The notes below the pieces were generated by a model that saw nothing but the letters and a program-made list of their open reading frames with translations, had not been told where the DNA came from and did not search any database. From NCBI GenBank assembly GCA_007258455.2, contig VDFB02373365.1:220628552-220692551 (forward strand): a stretch of DNA of 64,000 nt, read 5' to 3'. Positions 13,285-24,693 of this stretch are shown here, in pieces. Origin of the DNA: Sequoia sempervirens (lineage: Eukaryota; Streptophyta; Pinopsida; Cupressales; Cupressaceae). The stretch's first letter is position 1, and every line of letters begins with the position of its first letter. Made by a program: the position numbers and the translations under genes.

Positions 13285-14599
13285 TTTTAGATCTATATTT
13301 CAATATACTTATCACGATTAAATATGTTGTATCCTTTCATCCACGTGTTTCACTAATATATCTTTATTTTTAAGGTTTAGTGATGATTTATAAATTATGA
13401 GTGAATATTTAAAACCAATTAGCGCATAAATTTGGGGATGTTAGAATAAATTAATTATTGAATTGTCACCATAGCCCATTGCCAACACACCACTGCTGAC
13501 CTCAACATCAGTCGTAAATACTTCGACCAGCCACTCTGTTACGTAATGTATTTTCCTTAATCAATGTGCTCCAATTAGCAGCCATGAGATCTCTTTGTAT
13601 TTTATTTTTCGCTTCATCTTAGGCCTAGAAGCAGCCGACATTGAATCCCATTGGCACAATGCTCATGAGCAAAGTACATCTCACCATTCTCATCACAGGA
13701 GCTAAGAAGAGTATGCCTAACTTTTGAAAGGGTTTTAATCGCCATTTCAAATGTGTATGCCTATGGAATATCTTTGCAAAAGTGTTGAATAGCTAGAAAT
13801 GGTCACTGGGTAGCTTTCTCTTGTACAGTTTGCCTATGCTCACTTTACTTGTCTGAAAGTTTACAATCCGTTTTCAACAGTTTCATTTTGTGCTTTTACT
13901 TTTAAACGACTTTACTTGAAACCGCTGACACTTTCTCAATCAGATTGTTTTGAACCAATTCGGTGACCGTTATTTCGGATAACATAATAAACGTTCCATG
14001 TGCTTTTTCGCTATTTTCAAATCATGAATACGCAGCCAGCGATGAGGAAGGACGTTACAGAAGTTGCAATCTACTTTTACACCTGCCATTTGCATTGGCT
14101 TCATTCCAAAGCCTTTATACAGATCTTCTTTGCACTTATTCTATAATCATGGTGTCGATGAGACTACAAATCTATGAAACACAACTCGTGCACCTCTTTT
14201 ATGCTTCTATATTTTGTATACGTTTTTGCCACGACATTTCCAAGTTATAATATCTGATATGAAATTCCCTTACGTTACCCTTTGATGAATATCCATACCC
14301 TCTTCGAAGGACGCTGTTTTGGCGCAGGCAGTGGAGAACACAGGTAAGGACGCCATTCTAACGTAGGTAGAGAGAAGACTGGACATTGCATTTGCTTGAG
14401 AGTTTGTAAAAACTTTCAACAAATCCACATACTCCGTATCTGTAATCATGACATTCTAAAACATATCGGTTCCTTCTCCAAGTTTTTGTGGGGGCGTGGG
14501 GATATTGTTCAGCGGGAAACAGAATTTTGAACTCAACATGCCATATTTATATGTGCAGATGAATATAGCAACACCCAAGTAAAATAAATAAATAAACAT
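13285..14599. other. Intergenic DNA, no recognisable gene
   Basis: An open frame at 13963-14250 (95 codons) has no family resemblance and no clear gene context. I see no LTR ends or domains in this stretch. Confidence 0.45.
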
Positions 14600-14970
14600 A
14601 AACTTATCGATCTATATGTATAGATGAATGCATGTGTATATATACATATATAGAATATGGTCAATCATAAGAAAAAAATAAAAAAAATATTTATATATAA
14701 AACTATTCAGATAGGAACATATATAATATATACATATGTATATATGCATACATATATATGTGCATATAGATATAAAAATATATTCATATGTGTACATATA
14801 TAAACAATGAAAAACATACAACAATATTTAAAAATAAAATATAAATATGTAAAAAATAAACATAAATAAATATTTATCATGTATGCATGCATGCATGTCT
14901 ATATATATGTGTATGTGTGTGTGTGTGTATGTGTAAGTGTACATGTATGTGCATATGAATCTATACATAT
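14600..14970. repeat. AT-rich microsatellite tract (TATATA/CATATG/GTGTGT)
   Basis: This is an irregular mix of TA, CA and TG dinucleotides, including a clean TGTG run at about 14910-14928. Open frames on the minus strand here (Tyr/Ile/His-rich) are by-products of the repeat. Confidence 0.85.
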
Positions 14971-15032
14971 TGTTGGAGAATGTCAAGATCAAGAGCATGA
15001 ACCAAACTTCCACAAGTGAACAAAATGAGCAC
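14971..15032 (-). repeat. Element C 3' LTR, left piece
   Basis: It begins TGTTGGAGAATG and is cut at 15032 by the insertion of element G. The remaining piece resumes at 33191 after the AGCAC duplication. Joined length is about 404 bases. Confidence 0.7.
15028..15032 (+). repeat. Target-site duplication of element G (left)
   Basis: AGCAC, repeated exactly at 33186-33190 just beyond the right LTR. Confidence 0.95.
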
Positions 15033-16219
15033 TATATATGCATAAAATTGGTCATGTCTAATTAATCCTGGCATTTAATTAAATATCTATTATTTAATTA
15101 ATTTCTCTAAAGTCCTCTATATATAATTAAATTTAATTAATTTAATTATATTGTTCATTCAATTTTTATTTTTCTGTCATGATTAAATAAATCAATTTTA
15201 TTTAATTATTTCACATTCATATGTCTACTTGATTAATAAAATAAATACACTTTATTTATTTTAATTAATTATCACTTTTTGAATTTAATTAAGTCTTTTG
15301 ATTTAATTAAATTTAAATATTTCTTTTCAAATATTTCTTCTAATTAATTAAATATTTTATTTAATTAATCTCATCCACATGTCATTTCTTAAACAATTTA
15401 ATTAAATATCTTTATTTAATTAAATATCTTCCATATCTTTTCAAATGATAATTAAATATTTAATTTAGTTATGAAATCCTCCATTATTCTTCAAATCTTG
15501 GGTAAATATTTTATTTTAAGAAAAATCTTTCATATCACCCATAAATGAAAAATTGAATTTAATGATTCATTATTTGTCTTCGAAATCTTTCCATAATCTC
15601 ACAAAAAGATGATTTTTACAATTCATCTTTATCATCTCATCTTATCTCTTTTTCAAAAAAGGAAACAAAGCTTTCATTCTATTTTCTTCTATTTTTCTCT
15701 CCAGTCTTATCCATCTTCGACCGTTCGATCTGCCAAGAATTTTCACAATCGTTGATCACCTCAGCCAATTAGAATCCTTTCAAAACTCTATAAATATCTC
15801 TGTGAACCCAAGCATTGGTTACACCTACAACTTATAACGCATGCAAATTAGAGATTATTGGCATTTTAGCATTTTAGCATCCTAGCATTGTTTATCATCT
15901 TTAGTTTTTATCAATTTCGTAATCTTTCATTTTATCAATCATGTCTAGTATCAACATAATCGTATCTTAGCAATAACCTTGTATGCATTCATATTCAATC
16001 TCGTTCTCTAGGAAGACTGTTTGTTGAGCCTAGCCCAAGATCTATGAGCCAGCTGGAATCAACAAAAACACTAGAGATAGAGGACGATAGGACGACATCA
16101 AAGACAGAAGAAAGAGTTTGCATTTATTTTCATTTAATATTTTGTTTTGATTTAATGTTCTATCAGTGTGTTTTGATTTGTTTAATATACATTTGATACA
16201 CTCAAAAATCGATCACACA
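15033..16219 (+). repeat. Element G 5' LTR
   Basis: This 1187-base AT-rich repeat has many TTTAATTAA blocks and ends ...GATCACACA. It pairs with 32001-33185. The terminal dinucleotide has changed from TG (seen in the right copy) to TA. Confidence 0.95.
15765..15796 (+). promoter_or_regulatory. Element G LTR core promoter (CCAAT and TATA boxes)
   Basis: CCAAT at 15765-15769 and TATAAATA at 15789-15796 are spaced 24 bases apart and are also present in the right LTR (TATA at about 32755-32762). They predict transcription starting near 15820 and an R-U5 part of about 400 bases. Confidence 0.7.
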
Positions 16220-16221
16220 TT

Positions 16222-16242
16222 TTTGGTGCCCACCGTGGGGCC
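16222..16242 (+). other. Element G primer binding site
   Basis: TTTGGTGCCCACCGTGGGGC begins two bases after the LTR end. The same kind of sequence follows the LTR of many plant Tat-branch gypsy elements. I did not assign the tRNA. Confidence 0.75.
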
Positions 16243-16329
16243 TTGCCCCATTTTTAACATCTATTTGCAGGTTTTTTGATAGGATTTTTGCATGCTGGAA
16301 TTCAGATTTTCAGCAAAAATTTATGTTTT

Positions 16330-16625
16330 AGCGCATCTGCAGGTTTCTGTGGCGCATATAGGGTTTCTTTCAGCACTTTTGCAGGTCTTCCAGTGCATCC
16401 AGGAACTATTTCAATGCATTTAGGGAACAGAACAACACTTATAAGGAACAGAATGGTGCATATACTCAGCTCAGTTTACTAAAAATTTTGCTGCATTTTC
16501 TTCTAGCGCATTTAGGAGTTCTTTTAGCGCATTTAGGACTTTCTGTAGCACTTATAGGATCTGTTTTAGCACATTTACTTATTTTTGTGGTGCATATAAG
16601 TGATCTTTTAGTGCATGCAGGTTGT
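16330..16625 (+). repeat. Leader repeat block 1 (AGCGCATxTAGG-type units)
   Basis: At least ten degenerate units occur, about 20-35 bases apart, such as AGCGCATCTGCAGG, GGCGCATATAGGG, AGCGCATTTAGGAG and AGCACTTATAGGA. They sit in the non-coding leader between primer site and gag. Related units recur at 17745-18010 and, in reverse complement, at 31048-31415. Confidence 0.88.
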
Positions 16626-17744
16626 AACTAAACAAGGTTATGAGTCTAATGACTTCCGCAAAAAGAACCTTTTCTGATTTAAAAAGAACCAATCTAGGAT
16701 AGTCACATCTGGTTTTTAAAAAGAAGCAACCCTAGGGTAGACATGGATTAAAATGAAGCAATCTAGGATAGTCACCACACAATTTATTTTTTTGCAGTTA
16801 AAATTGAACAACTTGTTTTTGTGAAGCAATATCTTCACATAGATTAGATCATTATGATTTGGGCTCTAAAAGGAACATTGTCTATTGTGTTTGTGGCAAT
16901 AGGTCTATGCTCTCCCCTTAACTGAGTGATCAGAATACCAAACTTTCCTTTTATATTTCTGCAATTTTTAAATGCTTTATTACATCTTGTAGAGGGCCTT
17001 CTCTTGTGGGAAAAAGTACTCACCTAAGAAGAACGACTCAAGTGGGTTCAAGCCAAATCCAGGCTATTTCACCCCACTATAAAATTTAAAGCGAATCTAG
17101 GGAAACCCACTTTTGTCAGTAGTGTGCAAGATAACCATCCCCAAAGCCTTTGTTCTAAAAGTTGGAAGGTCTCCTGAGGGAGTTTATTATTGCCACACCG
17201 AATGGAAACCCTTACTAAGAACCTAGTGTAGTAGTCAGCCCAAGTCAATTTTCGAACATCATAATAATCACAGTGCAAGGGGAGGGAAGAATCTACCCCC
17301 AAAACACTCACCATATAACTGTCAAGGACCGTTTGCTCAAGGGATCCAATATACACTTCTGTCACTCTAAGTACGTGCCTATAAAAGACAAAAACATGGG
17401 CGCCCCTTCGGGGGTGACACGGCTGTATGAGTCGATGCAATTCTAAGATGTGGGCTATGGTTATTATGATGACCTACTTGAGTACTAAGAGTGAGTCTGC
17501 TTGAATTGTCTGTTATGTGTGAAACCTGTTAAAACACTTTTTAAAAAATATTTTTGAACATACACTTGATGTTTAGAATAGGGCTTAAAAACAATTATTT
17601 TTAGAGTGTTTGTTGTGTCTTCAATCACATTAATTTAGACAAAGGATCATCCAAAATGAACATGCAAAATTTTAGCTGAAAACTGTTCAAAACTGTTTGA
17701 AAGCTGCTTTGGGAAAACTGTTTGAAAACTGCTTTGGGAAAACT
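16626..17744 (+). other. Element G leader, unexplained middle part
   Basis: No sense gene is seen. Short repeats of the form (A)CCTAGGGTAG / TCTAGGATAGTCAC lie at 16680-16780. A less AT-rich block at 17040-17440 leaves a 123-codon frame open on the minus strand. That frame has no family resemblance, so I do not call it a gene. Confidence 0.45.
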
Positions 17745-18010
17745 GTTTTAGCTCATATAGGACACAGAGTAGCTCATATAGGGTATGTTCTAGCACATTC
17801 ACTGGCTAGTTTAGCGCTTTTAAGGTCTTTTTAGCGCATAGACTGAATATCCTGCAAACAGTTTATGTCACTGTCAAAACATTTTTTTGTAGTGCATATA
17901 GGACACAAAGTAGCGCATCTGAGGTCTGTTGTAGTGCATTTGACTATTTCTCTAGTGCATATACCTATTTCTGTAGCGCATATAAGGTACAGAATAGCGC
18001 ATCTGTCACT
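17745..18010 (+). repeat. Leader repeat block 2 (TAGCGCATATAGG-type units)
   Basis: About ten units occur, for example AGCTCATATAGGACACAG, GTGCATATAGGACACA and AGCGCATATAAGGTACAG. They have the same direction and spacing style as block 1 and end about 70 bases before a small basic open frame. Confidence 0.88.
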
Positions 18011-18084
18011 TTTCCAGAATTGTTACTTTTGACAGATCTGAGTTTATAACATCTTCGATCCAATAGCATCTTGATATTTATCCC

Positions 18085-18426
18085 ATGCTTAGAGAGTGGA
18101 AATCAACCAAATTTGTCAAGAAATCGATTGTCAATAGGATCAAGAAACCTAAGAAACATTTAGGTTACAAGAAAACCTTGCAACGTAGAAAGTTTTTGTA
18201 TAAGAGTCGAAAAGTCTTGCTCCACTACCATAAATTTCTCCATAAATACCAAGATTTTGCTAGGGGGTTTAATGACAAGTACGCTGTAGATCCTTTATAT
18301 TCACAAGCATATTTCCAGAGAAGAGCTCTATCTCAACGACACAATCAGAGCCAGCCTCTTGAGTTCGATTATCTACCACAACCTTCTATTGAATATTCAA
18401 CACATCCCAGTCAAATCCTTCAGTGA
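18085..18426 (+). CDS. Small basic open frame upstream of element G gag
   Basis: This 113-codon frame begins MLREWKSTKFVKKS and is rich in Lys and Arg in its first half (RIKKPKKHLGYKK, RRKFLYKSRKVLL). It is more neutral, Gln/Ser/Tyr-rich, towards the end. It is complete from ATG to TGA and lies 250 bases before gag in the same strand. Ogre-type elements are known to carry an extra open frame before gag. Whether this one is related cannot be judged by eye. It may also be a chance open frame, or a basic nucleic-acid-binding protein. Confidence 0.35.
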   Translation: MLREWKSTKFVKKSIVNRIKKPKKHLGYKKTLQRRKFLYKSRKVLLHYHKFLHKYQDFARGFNDKYAVDPLYSQAYFQRRALSQRHNQSQPLEFDYLPQPSIEYSTHPSQILQ

Positions 18427-18675
18427 TCTTAATTAGTCTATTTTATATACTTACCATTCTTTGAAAACAAGGATCAAATCTTAAAAAGTGCACCTTTCAA
18501 ACAAATTGTTGATTATTTGATTCAACTTCCCCAACAGGATTCTGATATCCTTTATCATTGGAAGCCACAATCAAGAATTAGGAACATCTTTTGATCATAT
18601 CATAAGATTTTCATCTTATCATATCAAAATATCATCATTTGTGCATTTATCAAATTGTGATCTAAGTCTAGAAGA

Positions 18676-20818
18676 ATGTTTCAAAATCGTATGCCTATTT
18701 TTACAAGATCTCAATATAATAAGCTGAGAGAGGATATTCAACAAGAAGATCATACCCAAATAACTCAAGAAGAAGGTGAGACTAGTAATACCCTTTATAG
18801 TGTGAGTCATAATCCCCTTTTTAAAGATAACATGGGTGAAAGAGAAAAAAATCCATTCCCTTTCAACAAGGATGTGAGCAAAACTCCTGTAGATAGTGAT
18901 GATGAATGAGATGAAGAACGTCTTAGAGAGGTTGAACAAGATCCCAAATTTCACAAAGCCTTAGAAAATATTTTGGAGCATAACAAAGAAAAATATTTTC
19001 TATATCTAGCTGACAAAGGAGCTAAATTACCCCATGATTTTGATACTGAGAACATAAAGAGTAATCCTAATGAAACACCCTTGTCTAATCTCAGTGCCTT
19101 GACTCAACAAGTTAAAGCACTACAAGGAAAAATTAAAGATCTACAATGGGGAGCCACAACAAAGACATACGCTCTTGATGACATTTATCCTTATCCTTTT
19201 GACCAACGTCTCAACATGATCCCTTTTCCCAAACATTGTGAAATCCCAAAGTTCGATCGTTATAATGGGAAATCGGATCCAATTGATCATATTAGAGACT
19301 TCTGAAATATGACTTTAGATTTTTCTCATGAGGACACATACTTGATGCATTTTTTTCCTAGAAGTCTTGGAGGCCAATCTATGGAATGGCTATCAAAAAT
19401 CACACCACCTGTCAAGACATTTGAGAAATTGATTAATGAGTTCATATCACAATATTCCTAAAACATACAACATCAAATAACCATGATTGATCTCTACAAG
19501 CCTAAACAGAAATCTGGTGAACCATTCATTACATTTCCTCAGAGATGGAGAAGATTGTTCACTAGATATCCATGCCATGTTCCTGAAAAGGAAAAGATCA
19601 CCACTTTCATAAACAACTTAGATCAAGAGATGAGCTATGGTCTTAATCTTCATTGTCCTCCCTCTTTTCAAAAATTGATTGAAAATTCCATCACCATTGA
19701 GAGTGCCTTGGTTCAAAGAGGGATAATAAAACCTTATAAGGACAATCCTAGCTCGTCAAATCACCACAAAGATAAATCTAAGTTTTGGACTCACAATAAA
19801 AATGTGGTGAATGAAGGTGTTGTAGATGCAAATCATGTCTCGACTAAGCCATTTGTTCTTAGTGCTCCTCGCAACAATAACTATAACATTGTCAACTCGA
19901 GCGGTCACAAATCAGGGAAACAATCCTCCTCCGAGGAATAACGCGAATCAAACTTCTACTCCAAATCAAGGGAATGCCACCAATCAAGGTTACCGTGGAA
20001 ATGATAACAACAACAATGCTTTAGGCAATACCTTGAACACAAATCCACAACAATCTTCATTCTTCTCTAATAGAAGAACTTTTACTCCACTGGGTCAATC
20101 CTTAGAATTAGCATTCAAAGAATTGATGGCTAAGAATGCTCTTGTCTTGCCACCTCAATGCAATTTTAAACCCAATGTGAAGCCTCCATCATGGAATGAT
20201 GCATACTATTGTGATTATCATCGATGCAAGGGCCATCGCACAAATAATTATCAAGCCTTGAAAAATAAAGTCCAAGACTTAATCGAAAATGGCACCATCA
20301 CAATAGAAGGACACCAGCAATCAAACGAAGACCACCAATCATTTCACAACCCTTTTCCCAACTATCAAAAGGGTGAGTCTTCAGGAAAAAGTGTGAATCA
20401 TATCAATGATCACATAATCAATCATATCTACACTGATGACGAGCGGGTCAATGTTATTAAAGTTAAAGAAAAGATGGAATATAGAGAAGTCAATGCAACA
20501 ACAAGAGCACAAGCTAAAGTTGTCTTAAAGGGAGCTTCTTCGAAATCCACTGTGCCCCTACCTCAACATCAATATGACTTAGTCAATCAACTTAGAAAAA
20601 CTCCTACTCAAATTTCTATCTTAGAACTTCTGAAGATTTCCCCAGCACATAAGGAAATTCTAGAAAAGGCCCTCGTTGAAACAACTGTATCCACCGATCT
20701 AGATGTAGACCGATTTCAAGCCATGGTGGGACACTTGTCCTTACCCACATGTCTCTCATTCTCCAAAAAATATGATGTTTCCATGACACATCCCCATAAT
20801 TTGAATCGCTATACTTAG
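18676..20818 (+). pseudogene. Element G gag
   Basis: This is the capsid and nucleocapsid precursor of a Tat-branch gypsy element. It starts at ATG 18676 (MFQNRMPIFTRSQYNKL). The retrotransposon gag core contains IPKFDRYNGKSDPIDHIRDF, FPRSLGGQSMEWLSK and FITFPQRWRRLFTRYPC. It is interrupted by TGA at 18907, TGA at 19303 and TAA at 19459. Around 19830-19930 it shifts to another frame, which continues with an Asn/Gln-rich linker and a zinc-finger-like YYCDYHRCKGHRTNNYQALK. In this finger the last Cys has become Tyr. The C-terminus runs to 20818, where the frame returns to that of the protease. Confidence 0.92.
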
Positions 20819-20823
20819 AAATC

Positions 20824-21438
20824 ATGATCCACAAGTTTCATGTTAGGCGCGTCCTAATAGATGGAGGTGCTGGTTTGAATATATGTACTATGAAGTTAGT
20901 TCGGGCTTTAGGATTTTATGAGGACTCCATTGATCCTAGAAGAAAGATTACTATTAAATCCTACGATGATGAGGAAAGAGCATCCAAAGGTTTAATCATG
21001 CTACCAGTCAGAGTGGGACCTGTTATCAAAAATACTTTTTGTCAAGTGTTAGATCGTGATCTTGCATACAACATCTTGTTGGGTCATCCTTGGATCCATG
21101 AAATGCAAGTTGTCCCATCCACATATCATCAATGTCTTAAGTTTCCTTATGACACACAGGAGATCACAATACCAGCTAATAATTCGAGCAGTCAAACTTG
21201 TGCCAACATCAAAGCTAGTCAAGATACTTTGGTTCCCAACAATTGAGAAGCTCCTACTAATACTTCTCTCAAAGTTGATACTCAAATCAGTCAATTACCC
21301 AAAATATTTGACAAGCAACTATGGTTCAAGGACAATGGAATAGGGGAGTACTCTCTCTGTCTTTCTAATCTACCTATATCGCCTCGGTCACATGGACAGC
21401 TCTCTATTACACAACAGATATCCATAGCATCCACATCA
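20824..21438 (+). pseudogene. Element G aspartic protease
   Basis: This retropepsin-like domain processes the polyprotein. The active-site motif is RRVLIDGGAGLNIC (D-G-G in place of D-S/T-G, common in the Tat branch). It is followed by the second hydrophobic strand and ILLGHPWIHEMQVVPSTYHQ, the usual C-terminal signature. A TGA at 21244-21246 ends the first frame. The same frame reopens at once into the G-patch-containing linker. Confidence 0.9.
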
Positions 21439-22650
21439 ATGCAACCACCAACAAAGCCAAATACAAAGTTTAATGGACGATTTATCAAAGAACAATTTCC
21501 TATGGAAGATTCTGAGGATAGAGAATTTTTAAGTTGGTTCTACAAAGATGAAAATGAAATAGTTCTTAATATCAAACTACCAACTGATCAATATGGTAAA
21601 GGATATTCAATCATGCAAAAGATGGGCTACGATGGTAATGGTCCTATTGGAAAGAGAAAAGAAGGAGTAGTTGAGCCTGTTCACCTTCCAGGACTTGTTG
21701 CAAAAGATAAAATAGGACTAGGCTACAATACCAACTCAAAAGAAGTAATATCTAAGCAGTTGCATGATATTGTCCTCACATTGCAAGAAGGGTCTGATAC
21801 ACGGGCAGTCTATTTGAGAGCAATTCAGAATTTCGTAGATAATAATTCTGACACAAATTTTGGTGAATATGAATGGGACACCATCCATAATGATGATTTC
21901 TAGAGGGACAAAAGGGTTGATGCAGTACACAAGTACACCCCAACTCCAATCAAAGGAGAGGAGTTAGGGTCCCAACCGTAAGAATCTGAACTACAAAGTG
22001 ACTATGATTCTAGTGATACCGAGTCAGATTTAATCAAACAAGATTATCATGATAACAGTACCATCATTGATTTTCCTCATACCTCAGATCCTACAGAAAA
22101 ATATGTTATGACCTTAACCATAGCCGATCTCATGCAACCCAATGACCCGCTACCACTGATCCATCCTGATCTCATTGACTGGGATTCATCCGGACCTATC
22201 AATCTACCTATGTTCCCAAACGATGAATCTATCGTGAACTTCCTTTCCACAGATGATACAAATGATTGTTCCACTAATAATTTTTGGCATAGAGTCTTTA
22301 ATCAGGAGAGTTTCAAGTCTCCTAGCTGAAAAAATAAAAATCAAAAAGAAAGATCTAATGGTGAAAACCAGAATTTGGCAGTGTTAGATCAAACAAAAGA
22401 TAAAACAAAGAGTGTATCAGATGGTGAAAAAAAATTTAAGGCACCTGATGATGGGATACTTGACACTCTTCTAGAGCATTATCATGAGCGATCACCTATC
22501 TTGATTGAGCCTACAAAAGCAGTTAATCTTGAAACTTCAGAAAAACTAAAGATTCTATAGTTAGCTACATCAATGATGGATAAAGAAGTACCTGAATTCA
22601 TGGAATTTCTTAGAACAAATCAAGTCAACTTTTCCTAGTCTTACGCACAC
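21439..22650 (+). pseudogene. Element G linker with a G-patch-like domain
   Basis: Between protease and RT the polyprotein has about 400 codons of extra sequence in the same frame. At residues ~53-96 of the segment starting at 21439 (about 21595-21726) it shows GKGYSIMQKMGYDGNGPIG, KEGVVEPV and IGLGY. This is the glycine spacing of a G-patch, an RNA-binding or helicase-activating motif known next to the protease of betaretroviruses. The rest (22108-22560) is acidic and of unknown role. Stops at 21901, 22327 and 22558 interrupt it. Confidence 0.75.
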
Positions 22651-23790
22651 ATGCCAGGTCTTGATCTTGATCTTATAATGCATCACATGTCCATCAAACT
22701 AGGAGTTAAACTAGTGAAACAAAAACTCAGAAAGATGCATCCTCATGTTGCACTGTTGGTTAAAGAAGAACTCATAAAACTCCTTGATGTGGGATTTATA
22801 AGATCAATTGACTATGCAGAATGGTTCTCCAACATCGTTCTAGTGTCCAAGCCTGACAAAAGTGTAAGAGTGTGCAAAGATTTCAGATATCTTAATAAGG
22901 CATGTCCTAAGGATGACTTCCCTCTTCCAAGCATTGATACTATAGTAGATCTAACAGCTGGCCATTCCATGTATTCACTAATGGATGGTTTTTCTGGTTA
23001 CAACCAAATCAAGATAGCACCTAAAGACCAGGACAAAACAGCATTCACATGTCCATGGGGGACTTATTGTTGGAATGTCATGCCTTTCGGTCTAAAGAAT
23101 GCCGGGGCTACTTACCAAAGAGCTATGACTACAATTTTTCATGACATGATGCACACATTCATAGAAGATTATGTAGATGACATATTGGAAAAGTCATACA
23201 CAAGAGAAGTACATCTCGAAGTGTTATCCAAAATATAATTTGCAAGATTGGAAAAGTTCAAAGTTCGCCTCAACCCCAGGAAATGTGTTTTTTGGGGTCA
23301 CATCTAGGAAGCTCTTAAGATACATAGTGTCAACAAAAGGAATTGAAGTAGATCCTTCCAAGGTGCAAGCGATCATGGAAATACCTCCACCAAGGAATAT
23401 CAGTCAGTTGAGGTCATTACAAGGACAACTTCAGTCTATATGAAGGTTCATTGCACAGCTGGCCGATAAAAGCCTACCTTTCACGCATTTATTGCATAAG
23501 AATGTTCCTTTCAAATGGGACGATAAGTGTGAATTGGCCTTTCAACAGATCAAGCAGTACCTAATGAACCCACCAGTTCTAGTACCACCAAATCTAGACA
23601 AACCTCTAATCTTATATATTGCCGCAATAGAGACATCTTTGGGAGCATTATTAGCATAGGAGGATCTACAGGAAAAGAACGTGCAATTTATTACATCAGT
23701 TGAATGCTAACATGTCATGAACTCAACTACACTTTTATCAAGAAGGCTTTCCTCACAGTAGTCTTTGCATCACAAAAGTTTTGACACTAC
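22651..23790 (+). pseudogene. Element G reverse transcriptase and RNase H
   Basis: The gypsy-type reverse transcriptase carries RSIDYAEWFSNIVLVSKPD, VCKDFRYLNKACPKDDFPLP, GYNQIKIAPKDQDKTAF, MPFGLKNAGATYQR and the catalytic YVDDI at about 23170-23184. The connection and RNase H parts follow (WDDKCELAFQQIK, PLILYIAA). Two compensating frame changes (near 23300 and 23700) and several stops (23237, 23442, 23657 approx.) interrupt this part. Most of the stops could come from CGA to TGA or CAG to TAG changes. Confidence 0.93.
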
Positions 23791-24693
23791 ATGTTAACTC
23801 ATACAATCAATCTTGTTGCAAAGATTGATCCACTCAAGTATTTGTTAAGCAAAGCTACATTGACAGGACGGCTAGCAAAATGGGTTATGATCCTAAGCAA
23901 GTTTGACATTCATTATGTTGATCGCAAAGCAATCAAAGGACAAGTTATTATTGATCAACTGGCTGAAGCACCACTACAAGCAGAGCATCCCATGCACATT
24001 GACTTTCCAGATGTTGATGTATTCACTGTAGAATCAAAGCAACCTTGGTCTTTATACTTTGATGGATCTTTCACTCAACACGGATCGAGGGTAGGCATAC
24101 TCTTTGTCACCCCTCAAGGAAATACCATTCCTCGGTCATATCGGCTAATGTTTCCATGCACAAATAACATAGCTGAATATGAAGCTTTAATCACTGGACT
24201 CAAGATAGCATTGGAATGGAGGATTATAGAACTACAAGTTTATGGTGACTCACAGTTAGTCATTAATCAGATCAATGATGATTATCAAACCAAAGATGAT
24301 AAAATGTTGCCATATAAGAAGATGGTTGACGATTTCAAGAAGTACCTCATAGATATCAAGTTCATACAGATTCCAAGACTTGATAACAAAGTAGTTGACG
24401 CTATGGCCATGATCGCATCATTGCTACAACTCCTAGAAAATCAAGCTTGCTATGAATTTATGGTGGAACAATCATTTGCACCTGCCTATGACACACCTGA
24501 AAGCCAAATCATTTTCCACTTAGTAGGATCTGATTCACCTTGGTATGGAAATATTTATTCCTACCTAAAAAATGGCACCTTATCACCTGACTTATCCCGT
24601 AACCAAAAGCACAATTTCATTCGCAAATCCTCTCGCTATACTCTTATCACTGACACCCTTTATCATTGTGGTCTTGATGGTACTTTACTTTGA
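23791..24693 (+). pseudogene. Element G second (archaeal-type) RNase H
   Basis: After the classical RNase H comes a tether and then a second RNase H of the archaeal-like type, found in the Tat branch of plant gypsy elements. Its landmarks are WSLYFDGSFTQHGSRVGI (first Asp), CTNNIAEYEALITGLKIAL (Glu), LQVYGDSQLVINQI (Asp) and a final NKVVDAMAM segment. The catalytic acidic residues are visible. The 300-codon frame is uninterrupted, ending at a TGA (24691-24693) that probably arose from CGA. Confidence 0.92.

Noticed and set aside
14612..15013. Overlapping minus-strand frames rich in Tyr, Ile and His
   Set aside because: Products of the TATA/CATATG microsatellite; no domain or start context.
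16276..16482. 68-codon forward frame at the start of the G leader
   Set aside because: It covers the TAGCGCAT repeats and has no recognisable content; more likely a chance opening in the repeats.
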